DNA of 64,000 nucleotides from DATEDA01 sp963789885 (lineage in GTDB: Bacteria > Pseudomonadota > Gammaproteobacteria > Burkholderiales > SG8-39). The position numbers were made by a program, and so were the translations under genes. The notes beneath the pieces were generated by a model that did no database searches, was not told where the DNA came from, and was given only the letters and a program-made list of their open reading frames with translations. The DNA lies in the NCBI GenBank assembly GCA_963789885.1, contig CAWBNB010000004.1, positions 47,620 through 111,619 of the forward strand. The letters are read 5' to 3'. Each line of letters starts with the position of its first letter. Position 1 is the stretch's first letter. Shown piece after piece: positions 1 through 7,541 of the stretch.

Positions 1-361
1 CCGGCCGGAGCTGCAGGACGCTCCGGAGCTGCAGAACCGCCTCGTGCAGGTCGCCGGCCTCGTAGTAGCCGAGGCTCAGCCCCATGCGCGCCTCGCGGAA
101 GAGCGGGTTGGCGCGGAGCGCTCGAAAGTAGTGGTCGATTGCGCCGGCGCGCTCGCCGCGCGCCAGCAGGAGATCGCCGACGCGCGTCGCCGCCAGGGGG
201 AATCCGGGGTCAGCTGGCCGGAGCGCGCTCAGCGCCCGGACGGCATGGTCGTAGTCGCCGTCCTCGGCCGCGGCGGCAAGCGCGGCCGCCGCGGGGGCCG
301 CCGCCCGTGGCCCGGCGTCGCGCCGCGGCCGGGAGAGCTCGTTCCACAGCTTCTTCAGCAT
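1..361 (-). CDS. TPR-repeat protein, C-terminus cut off by window edge
   Basis: The reverse strand reads without a stop from an ATG at 361 (MLKKLWNEL) to the window edge, about 120 codons. The visible part starts with an alanine-rich stretch and then shows tetratricopeptide-like helices (GERAGAIDHYFRALRANP, then EAGDLHEAVLQLRSVLQL). TPR domains are protein-protein scaffolds. It lies just downstream, on the same strand, of a glycosyltransferase and a methyltransferase, and a TPR-containing O-GlcNAc transferase is a few kilobases away, so a role in the same glycosylation locus is plausible. Its catalytic part, if any, lies outside the window. Confidence 0.6.
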   Translation of the reverse strand, partial: MLKKLWNELSRPRRDAGPRAAAPAAAALAAAAEDGDYDHAVRALSALRPADPGFPLAATRVGDLLLARGERAGAIDHYFRALRANPLFREARMGLSLGYYEAGDLHEAVLQLRSVLQLRP

Positions 362-425
362 CGCCGCGGGAGAGGCGTGAGGGATCGCCCGTGGAGTGCG
401 CCCGTGCGGTGCAGGGGGCCTTCGC

Positions 426-1128
426 TCAGGCCGCGGTCCGGTTCCCGGTGCGGCTCTCCGCGTGCTCCATGGCGGCGCGCTCGGCGCGCCATTCCGGCGC
501 GAACTCGCAGTCGCGGTACTCGTCGAAGTACGGTCCGCCGAGCGTGAAATGCACGAGCGACGCGTCCCGGTCGGGCGCCGAGTACCCGACCAGATGGTTC
601 CAGCGCGGCGGCAGCTCGCCGATCAGCGAATCGTCGCCGAGCCACTTGAACTGGTGCAGCTCGAGGCCGGTCGCCGCGTTCACGTACTCCGCCGAGAGCG
701 CCCGGCAGCGCGCGTTGTTGAACAGCATCACGCTCGACCAGTTCTTCTTCTCGTAGCGCGTCTGCGGCTGGCCGAGGAACTTCGAGCCTTCGCGCGGCCG
801 GTGGTCGTGCTTCACGACCTGGACCGCGTAGCGCTCGTCGCGCAGCGCCCAGAGCGCCGCCACGTCGTCGAGCATCAGCATGTCGCAGTCCATGAAAAGA
901 CTCCAGCCCGAGTAGCCGCTGAGGAGCGGCGTGAGGAAGCGGGAGAAGGCGAAGTCGGTCGACTGCAGCGGATGCCGCTCGCGCGTCATCAGAGCCGTCG
1001 AGCTGGCTCAGCATCAGCGGCGCGATCGCGACCGGCACGCTCGCCCGGCGGTGGATGCTGAACGCGAGGACGCTGAACGCGACCGCCTCGCGCGGATCGT
1101 AGCCGATGAAGACCCGGACCGGCGCCAT
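426..1128 (-). CDS. glycosyltransferase (GT8-like), with one frame error
   Basis: The N-terminal piece from the ATG at 1128 (MAPVRVFIGYDPREAVAF) and the C-terminal piece from about 989 to 426 lie in different frames but read as one protein once one extra base near 990-995 is removed (703 nt, then 234 codons). Sugar-nucleotide transferase features are IGYDPRE at the N-terminus, the metal-binding FMDCDMLML, and VMLFNN. The product is probably cytosolic and transfers a sugar to a surface glycan or protein. Its start overlaps the stop of the upstream methyltransferase (TGATG). The frame break could be real decay, but it sits in a cluster of five similar +1 breaks, which favours sequence error. 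Confidence 0.6.
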
Positions 1129-1788
1129 CACGCCGCGTCCCGCGCGATGCGGCGTTCGACGAGGCGCGCACCGCTTTCGGAACTCTTCGAGGAACTGCAC
1201 CCACACTTCCCAGTCGACCTGCGGACGGCGCGCCGCCGACCGCGCGGATCAGCTCTTCCCACCAGGCGAGCGGCCTGATCGTGCAGTGGGCGTTCTCGCC
1301 CGTCGGCAGGCGCTTGTCCGCCGGGTAGCACGCCACGTTCGCGAACACGAACCGGTCGGCGAAGCCGAACATCTCGTCGATGATCCACGGCACGATCGTC
1401 CTCGGGGCAGTGCTCAAGCACGTCGGTCGAAATCACGCCGTCGAAGCGGCCGGTCGGCAGCCGGCTGAAGGGTTCGTAGCTCGGGTCGTAGCACTGGACG
1501 TAGTCCACGTCCCAGTAGTCCTGGATGCTCTCGTAGACCTGCCCGTTATCGGCCTTGAAGTTGCGCAGATCGTACTGCCGGCCCTTGCCTGCGCCGTAGT
1601 CGAGGATCGACTGGGCCTCGGCGCGCTCGATCAGGCGTTTCACGCGCGCCGCCTGCGGCGGCAGGCTGACGCCGGCGAAACGTGTCCTGCGGCGCAAGGT
1701 GCAGAAAGCGCTCGCCCTCCTCGTGCATGCGGCGATAGAGCGCCGTGAGCTCCTGGTAGCGGGGGCTCGGATTGGCGCGGCTGTACAT
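1128..1788 (-). CDS. SAM-dependent methyltransferase, with four apparent +1 frame errors
   Basis: Start at ATG 1788 (MYSRANPSPRYQEL). Pieces in three frames join into one 218-residue class I methyltransferase if one base is removed at each of about 1678-1680 (TTT run), 1394-1398, 1228-1233 and 1165-1173. 661 nt minus 4 is an exact codon multiple. SAM-binding motif I is ILDYGAGKGRQYDL; motif IV is the segment FDGVISTDVLEHCPEDD. After correction it ends LVERRIARDAA and its TGA overlaps the ATG of the glycosyltransferase, implying translational coupling. Substrate unknown; context suggests modification of a glycan or lipid-linked sugar. Either a pseudogene or a stretch of poor consensus. Confidence 0.55.
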
Positions 1789-2021
1789 TTTCGTTGCGTC
1801 GCGAAGGGCGAGCGAGGGATTCCGACGCGGCGATTATAGTCGCCGCACCCGCCGCGCCCGCGAGGAGTTTTGCCCCTTCGGGGTCGATCTCCGTCCGCGC
1901 GACGAGGAAAAAGGTGGCGTCGGAGGATGACGCCGATGGACTTGGTGGGGTCGCGCCGCTAGACTTAAATGTTGATGACACCGGCAATCCCCCGAACGAC
2001 GACGCCGACCCCGCTGCCGCG

Positions 2022-2780
2022 ATGAACCTGGAGGAATACGAGCGCCTCGCCCCGGTCAAGACGATCGAGTTCCAGGGCCGCGGCATGACGTTTTTCACGC
2101 CGAACGGCGCGACGCTCTGGCGCGTGGAGTCGTTGTTCACCAAGGAGCCGGACACGATCGACTGGATCGGCGGCTTCGCGGCGGGCGAGACGCTGCTCGA
2201 CATCGGCGCGAACGTCGGCATGTACACGATCTTCGCGGCAGGCACGCGCGGCACGCGGGTGTTCGCGTTCGAGCCGGAGTCGCAGAACTACGCCATCCTC
2301 AACCGCAACATCCACCTGAACGGCCTCTCGTCCCTGGTCACCGCCTATTGCGCCGCCCTGTCCGACCGGCCCGGATTCGCGCAGCTCCATCTCAGCATGT
2401 TCGTTTCCGGCGGCTCGTGCCACAGCTACGGCGCGCCGCTCGACCACCACAACCAGCCCGCGGTTGCGCAGTTCGCGCAGGGCTGCATCGCGACGACGGT
2501 CGACGACCTCGTGGCCGCCGGCACGATGCCGGTGCCCGCGCACATCAAGATCGACGTCGACGGGCTGGAGCACAAGGTCATCGCGGGCGCGGCGAAAACG
2601 CTTGCCGACCGGGGCGTGCGCTCGGTGCTGGTCGAGATCAACACCGCGCTGGAGGAGCATTGGGAGATAGTGGACAGCCTGCTCGCGCTCGGATTCGACT
2701 ATGGCCGCGACCAGGTGGCGCGCTCGGTGCGCACCGAGGGGGCGTTCAAGGGGGTCGGGAACTATGTCTTTCGACGTTGA
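2022..2780 (+). CDS. FkbM-family methyltransferase
   Basis: About 252 residues from ATG 2022 (MNLEEYERLAP). The open frame extends upstream to 1794, but that stretch is low-complexity Arg/Ala/Pro and looks non-coding; no good ribosome site decides between them. Motif I is LLDIGANVGMYTIFAA, followed by VFAFEPE and the FkbM-typical IKIDVDGLEHKVIAGA. FkbM proteins O-methylate sugars and polyketides. It runs divergently from the methyltransferase at 1788 and overlaps the next gene by 17 nt, so the two are probably cotranscribed and act on the same glycan. Confidence 0.8.
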   Translation: MNLEEYERLAPVKTIEFQGRGMTFFTPNGATLWRVESLFTKEPDTIDWIGGFAAGETLLDIGANVGMYTIFAAGTRGTRVFAFEPESQNYAILNRNIHLNGLSSLVTAYCAALSDRPGFAQLHLSMFVSGGSCHSYGAPLDHHNQPAVAQFAQGCIATTVDDLVAAGTMPVPAHIKIDVDGLEHKVIAGAAKTLADRGVRSVLVEINTALEEHWEIVDSLLALGFDYGRDQVARSVRTEGAFKGVGNYVFRR

Positions 2781-3555
2781 GGGCCACGTCCGGTACCGGA
2801 TCGCGAACACGCCGATCCTCGAGTACCCGTTCCCGCATTTCTACGCGACCGACGTGTTTCCCGCCGACTTCTACGCGGAGCTGCGCCGGCGGCTTCCGGA
2901 GCAGGCCGGCTACACGCGCATCGACGAGACCGGGACCGTCCCGAAGGGCATGTACCAGGAACGCTTCGTCTGCTCGCTCGACGAGCTCGAGGGCGAGGAG
3001 TTCGAGTCGGGCGCCGGCACCTCGTTCTGGGCCGACCTCAGCAGCTGGCTGCTCGGCGATGCGTTCGCGCAACTGATCCTCGAGCGGTTTCGGCCGGCGC
3101 TGCGCGAGCGGTTCGGGCCGGACACCGGGCCGCGCATCGAGACCGACGCGCGCCTCGTCCGCGACTTCACGAACTACGCGATCTCGCCGCACACCGACAG
3201 CCCGCGCAAGCTCGTGTCGCTCCTCTTCTACCTGCCCCAGGACGACCGCAAGCGCCACCTCGGGACGTCGATCTACGTGCCGAAGCAGCCCGACTTTCAG
3301 TGCCCGGGCACCGGTCACCATCCGTTCGAACAGTTCAACAAGGTCGCGACGATGGAATACCGGCCGAACACCCTGTTCGCCTTCGTCAAGACCGAGCGCG
3401 CGTTCCACGGCGTCGATCCGATCGCCGACGCCGACGTGGTGCGCGACCTCCTGCTCTACAACATCTACGTGACCAAGGTCATCACCAGCCGTCCCCCCGA
3501 ACCGGCGAAGACGGGGTTCGTATGGCCGTGGCAGAAGTCGCCGGTCGGCGGGTGA
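2764..3555 (+). CDS. 2-oxoglutarate/Fe(II) dioxygenase-like protein
   Basis: 263 residues. The start at ATG 2764 lies inside the end of the FkbM gene (17-nt overlap). A facial-triad pattern is visible: H-x-D in ISPHTDSPRKLVSLLFYLP and a distal His in RAFHGVDPI, both followed by the strand-like hydrophobic segments of a double-stranded beta-helix. Such proteins hydroxylate or oxidise small molecules or residues using 2-oxoglutarate and O2. Cytosolic, no signal peptide. Placed with a sugar methyltransferase and an O-GlcNAc transferase, it may tailor the same glycan or glycoprotein. Family assignment rests on motifs only. Confidence 0.65.
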   Translation: MSFDVEGHVRYRIANTPILEYPFPHFYATDVFPADFYAELRRRLPEQAGYTRIDETGTVPKGMYQERFVCSLDELEGEEFESGAGTSFWADLSSWLLGDAFAQLILERFRPALRERFGPDTGPRIETDARLVRDFTNYAISPHTDSPRKLVSLLFYLPQDDRKRHLGTSIYVPKQPDFQCPGTGHHPFEQFNKVATMEYRPNTLFAFVKTERAFHGVDPIADADVVRDLLLYNIYVTKVITSRPPEPAKTGFVWPWQKSPVGG

Positions 3556-3632
3556 GGCGGGATTTGACTGCCGCGGCGGAACTCACCGTCCGGGCGGATT
3601 CGGGATCGAGCCACGAACTCTAGGGAGTGAAC

Positions 3633-3985
3633 ATGTCGCTGAAGTCGCTGTTCTCGACGAAGCACATCAACGAGTTTGCGCACCAGCTCGCCGACTCGCT
3701 GGCGAAGCGCTATCCGCCGGTGCTCGACGTCACGCCCGAGAAGAAGATCTCCGCCAACCGGCTCACCAAGGTCCTCGAGGAGACACTCGCGCGCGCGGTC
3801 GAGTTCCAGCGCGAGTACCGGCTCGGGACGTTCGGGAAGGCCAAGCTCGGCAACGAGTTCAAGTGGCGACTGCGCGAACTCGGGTACTCGGAGAAGTTCA
3901 TCGAGGTCGCGACCGAGGGCCTGATGGTGTACGTCACGCGCGGCCCGGACAAGTCGGTCGCCGAGACCGAGAGAAGAAGTCGTAG
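3633..3985 (+). CDS. conserved small protein of unknown function, frame lost at C-terminus
   Basis: AGGGAG at 3622-3627 sits five bases before ATG 3633 and sets the start (the GTG at 3627 is less likely). The product (MSLKSLFSTKHINEF..., about 115 residues) is helical, charged and has no signal peptide. I do not recognise the family. At about 3971-3976 a GAGAGA stretch appears to carry two extra bases. Without them the protein ends AETEKKS at a TAG at 3983-3985; with them the frame runs on antisense through the next gene to 5876, giving an arginine-rich artefact. It sits between the oxygenase and the convergent O-GlcNAc transferase. Confidence 0.55.
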
Positions 3986-4037
3986 CCGCCGGCGCCGTGC
4001 GCGACGCGCGCCCGGCACGGCGCCTCCGTCCGGATTC

Positions 4038-5753
4038 CTAAACGGCGAAGGAGCCCGGCGCGCCGCCCGCGCGATGGCGCGACCAGGCCGTCTCGAACGC
4101 CGCTTCCAGCCCGCGCGCGAAACGCCTGGTGTCGAACAGCGGCGCGGTCGTCCGGCTCCGGTCGAGCCGTGCACGCAGGTCGGCGAGGCGATCCGGCGCG
4201 CAAGCGAGGGCCACGGCGCGCCGCTCGTAGTCCGCAAGATCGTCCGCCACCAGTTCCGGCAGGCCAACGCCCCGCACCAGGCTCTCTCCCACGCGTCCGG
4301 CGAAGCTCGCACCGCGGAGCGTCAGCACCGGCAAGCCCATCCAGAGCGCGTCGGCGGCGGTCGTGTGCGCGTTGTAGATGCCGGTGTCGAGGAAGAGTCC
4401 CGCGAGCCGGTGCCGCGCCAGGTGCTTCGACATCGGCATGCGCGGTGCGAATACGAGGCGCGACGGATCGACACCACCCGCCGCCGCGGCGGCGCGCAGG
4501 CGCGGCTCACCCGGTCCGGCGAGGAGCCACAGCACGCTCTTCGGCACCGCGCCGAGCACGCGCAACCAGGCGGCGAAGATCACGGCATCGATCTTCGCGT
4601 GCTGGTTGAACGCACAGAACACGAACGCATCGGCCGGAAGTCCGGATTCGACAGGCGCGGGCGCAGTGGCGGGCGCGAGTCGCCGGTCGTCGTTGACCTG
4701 GTAGCTGCCCGGCAGCCAGATCGCCCGTTCGTCGAACGACGGCAGGTCCGCCTCGGGCAGGACGACGCGGTCGGCGACCACGTAGTCCATCCACGGCGCC
4801 CCGAGCGTGCCCGGGTACCCGAGGTAGCTCAGCTGCAGCGGCGCGGGCCGCAGCGCGAAGATCTCCGGGCGGCTCGCGGTCGTGTAGCCCTTCAGGTCGA
4901 CGAGGATCTGGATGCGGTCGCGCGCGATCCGCGCCGCGATCGCGTGCGCGGGCGCGCTGCGCACGTCGGCGAAATGCTCGAACGCAGCGGCCGTCCGCCG
5001 GCGGTATTCGCTTCCGTCGTCGGGGCCGAACGAGTAGGCGTACAGCTCGAAGCGGCCGCGGTCGTGCTGCTCGAACAGTCCCGCGGCGAGGTAGGCGGTG
5101 GCGTGATTCGAGAAGTCGGCCGAGACGTAACCCACGCGGAGGCGGCCGCTCCCCGCGTCCGGCGCGGCCGGCTCGAGCACGTGCGGCGCAGCCTTGGCGG
5201 TTACGCGTGCGGCGTAGCGGCGCGCGACCTCCAGCCGGAACCGGCCGGGCACGGCGAGGAAGAGCGAAGTGAACGGCGCCACGAGCCCGGCGGCGGGACC
5301 GTCCGGCGAGCGCCGCCAGTCGGCGACGATCCGGTCGGTCTCGGCGCTCGCCGCCTCCCACTCGCACAGGTCGAGCAGCGGTCTCAGCAGCTGCCGGCGT
5401 GCGAGCGCGTGAGCGGGGTCGAGCCGGAGGGCTTCGCGGAAGTGCTCGACGCCTTCGGCGAGCCGGTTCGTCTGGACGAGGCCGTTCGCCAGGTTGACGC
5501 GAGCCCCCGCGTCGTCGGGCGCGAGGTCGACGGCATGGGCAAGGAGCGCGAGCGCTTCGTCCTCGCGGCCGTTGTCGAGCAGGAGCGCGCCGAGGTTGCT
5601 CGCCGCGCCGGCGTGCGACGGGTCGGCCCGGAGCGCCTTGCGGAAGGCGTCCCGCGCCGCGGCCAGCTCGTTCGCCTGCCAGCGCCGGATCCCCTCGTCG
5701 TTCCAGTGCGCGGCAGGCAGCGACCGGCGCGCGCCGAGCAGCCGCCTCAGCAT
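4038..5753 (-). CDS. TPR / SPINDLY-type O-linked N-acetylglucosaminyltransferase
   Basis: 571 residues, GT41 family. Residues about 15-135 carry three to four TPR units (e.g. AARDAFRKALRADPSHAGAASNLGALL). The rest is the SPINDLY/OGT catalytic region: LRVGYVSADFSNHATAYL, QILVDLKGYTTASRPEIFALRPAPLQ (spread over positions about 4830-4920), LGYPGTLGAPWMDY and DTGIYNAHTTAADALWMGLPVL. These enzymes transfer GlcNAc (or fucose in some plant members) to Ser/Thr of proteins; bacterial members often modify flagellin or adhesins. It starts 43 bp after the HD-GYP gene on the same strand, so it may be the last gene of the signalling island. Confidence 0.85.
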   Translation of the reverse strand: MLRRLLGARRSLPAAHWNDEGIRRWQANELAAARDAFRKALRADPSHAGAASNLGALLLDNGREDEALALLAHAVDLAPDDAGARVNLANGLVQTNRLAEGVEHFREALRLDPAHALARRQLLRPLLDLCEWEAASAETDRIVADWRRSPDGPAAGLVAPFTSLFLAVPGRFRLEVARRYAARVTAKAAPHVLEPAAPDAGSGRLRVGYVSADFSNHATAYLAAGLFEQHDRGRFELYAYSFGPDDGSEYRRRTAAAFEHFADVRSAPAHAIAARIARDRIQILVDLKGYTTASRPEIFALRPAPLQLSYLGYPGTLGAPWMDYVVADRVVLPEADLPSFDERAIWLPGSYQVNDDRRLAPATAPAPVESGLPADAFVFCAFNQHAKIDAVIFAAWLRVLGAVPKSVLWLLAGPGEPRLRAAAAAGGVDPSRLVFAPRMPMSKHLARHRLAGLFLDTGIYNAHTTAADALWMGLPVLTLRGASFAGRVGESLVRGVGLPELVADDLADYERRAVALACAPDRLADLRARLDRSRTTAPLFDTRRFARGLEAAFETAWSRHRAGGAPGSFAV

Positions 5754-5796
5754 CTGGATCCTCGCGCCGCGCTCCTACCGCGAGGCGCGCTCATGG

Positions 5797-7503
5797 CTAC
5801 GGCACGTAACCCGGGATCTTCGACTCGTCGACCGCGTCGATCTGCTCCGGGTCGAGGAACTGCTCGGCGTACTTGATGTAGATGCGCTTGCGGATGAAGA
5901 TGTCGAAGAGGTCCGGGTCGATGTGGCCGTTCAGCCTGAACTTGCCGAGGATGCTCAGCGACTCGGACAGGGTCTTGCCCTTCTTGTACGGCCGGTCCTT
6001 CGCGGTCAGCGCCTCGAAGATGTCGGCGATCCCCATCACGCGCGCCTGCACCGACATCTGGTCGCGCGTGAGGCCGCGCGGATAGCCCTTGCCGTCCATC
6101 CGTTCGTGGTGGCCGCCGGCGTACTCGGGGACGTTGCGCAGGTGCTTCGGCCACGGCAGCGCCTCGAGCATCTTGATGGTCGAGACGATGTGGTGGTTGA
6201 TGATCTCGCGCTCTTCCTGGGTCAGCGTGCCGCGCGAGATGGTGAGGTTCTTGAGCTCGTCGTCGGTGAGGAAGTCCGCGGTGTTGCCGATCGGGTCGCG
6301 CCACTTGTAGCCGAGCCCGATCTGGGCGACGCGGTCCTGCTCCTCCTTCGACATCGACTCGCTGCCGATGTTGCAGCGGCGCAGGAACTTGCGGTCCTCC
6401 TCGATCTGCCGCACCGTGTCGCGCAGGTCCTCGTCGATCGCGTAGGCGCGGTCGCGGCGGGTGATCTCGTCGATCCCGGCGGCGCGCGCGAGCTCGAGCT
6501 TCTTGTGCAGCGCGTCGATCTCGGCGTCGCGCTTGAGCACCTCGAACCGGGTATCGACCAGGTTGATGCGGTCGAAGATCGTCTCGAGCTTGGTCGCCTT
6601 GTCGACGACGTGGACCGGGGTGGTGATCTTGCCGCAGTCGTGGAGGAGGCCCGCGATCCTGAGCTCGTAGCGGTCCTTCTCGGTCATGCTGAACTCGGAC
6701 AGCGGGCCGTCCAAGGTGTCGTTCACCGCCTCGGCGAGCATCATCGTCAGCTGCGGCACGCGCTGGCAGTGCCCACCGGTGTAGGGCGATTTTTCGTCGA
6801 TCGCCTCGTTGATCATGTTGATGAACGACTCGAACAGGTGCTCGAGCTGGTTGATCAGGGCGCGGTTGGTGAGCGCGATCGCCGCCTGCGAGGCGAGCGA
6901 CTCGGCGAGTCGCTGGTCCGACGGCGAGAACGGGACGATCTCGCCGGTGTCCAGGTCCGAGCAGTTGATGAGCTGCAGGACGCCGATGATCTCGGCCTCG
7001 TGGTTCTTCATCGGCACCGTCAGGAACGACTGCGAGCGGTAGCCGGTCTTCGAGTCGAACGCCCGCGTACCGGAGAAGTCGAACCCCTCCTCGGTGTACG
7101 CGTCGGCGATGTTGACGGTCTGGCCGGTGAGCGCCGCGAACGCCGCCACCATCGAGGTGTTCGGATCGCCGTTCTTGAAGAGGTGGATCGGATAGAACGG
7201 GATCGGGTTGCCGGTGGTGCCGCCCATCGCGATGTCGAGCGATGCAGTGCGCACGATCTCGAACCGCAGCACCTGCTCGCCGCCGTCGCCCTCGACGAGG
7301 TACAGCGTGCCGCCGTCGGCGCGGGTGATCGCCTTGACCGCGAGCAGGATCTTCTCGAGCAGCGCGTTGAGGTTCTTCTCGAGCGAGAGCGCCGCGCCGA
7401 TCTCGTTCAGCTGATCGAGCCGCCGGAAAAGATCGGCGGGCGAGCCGTCGTCGTGCCGGTCCGCCTCCCGGCCGACGGCGACGAGACTGGGTACGGTGCT
7501 CAT
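5797..7503 (-). CDS. GAF-HD-GYP domain protein, predicted cyclic-di-GMP phosphodiesterase
   Basis: 568 residues from ATG 7503. A GAF sensor occupies roughly residues 25-215. The C-terminal HD-GYP region has the HD pair in AGLLHDCGKITTPVHV and the defining HHERMDGKGYPRGLT; a long linker between the HD helix and the GYP motif is unusual. HD-GYP enzymes hydrolyse c-di-GMP at a bi- or trinuclear iron site. No membrane segment, so it is cytosolic. It lies 38 bp downstream of the GAF-GspE ATPase gene, whose N-terminal GAF is similar, suggesting both respond to the same ligand or partner. Confidence 0.85.
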   Translation of the reverse strand: MSTVPSLVAVGREADRHDDGSPADLFRRLDQLNEIGAALSLEKNLNALLEKILLAVKAITRADGGTLYLVEGDGGEQVLRFEIVRTASLDIAMGGTTGNPIPFYPIHLFKNGDPNTSMVAAFAALTGQTVNIADAYTEEGFDFSGTRAFDSKTGYRSQSFLTVPMKNHEAEIIGVLQLINCSDLDTGEIVPFSPSDQRLAESLASQAAIALTNRALINQLEHLFESFINMINEAIDEKSPYTGGHCQRVPQLTMMLAEAVNDTLDGPLSEFSMTEKDRYELRIAGLLHDCGKITTPVHVVDKATKLETIFDRINLVDTRFEVLKRDAEIDALHKKLELARAAGIDEITRRDRAYAIDEDLRDTVRQIEEDRKFLRRCNIGSESMSKEEQDRVAQIGLGYKWRDPIGNTADFLTDDELKNLTISRGTLTQEEREIINHHIVSTIKMLEALPWPKHLRNVPEYAGGHHERMDGKGYPRGLTRDQMSVQARVMGIADIFEALTAKDRPYKKGKTLSESLSILGKFRLNGHIDPDLFDIFIRKRIYIKYAEQFLDPEQIDAVDESKIPGYVP

Positions 7504-7541
7504 TGGCGTTCCACCTTCCGCTTTGCGTCTGCCGTCGCGCG

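Noticed and set aside
3627..5876. A 749-residue plus-strand frame
   Set aside because: Only the first about 115 codons look like protein; the rest is the antisense of the O-GlcNAc transferase gene and arginine-rich.
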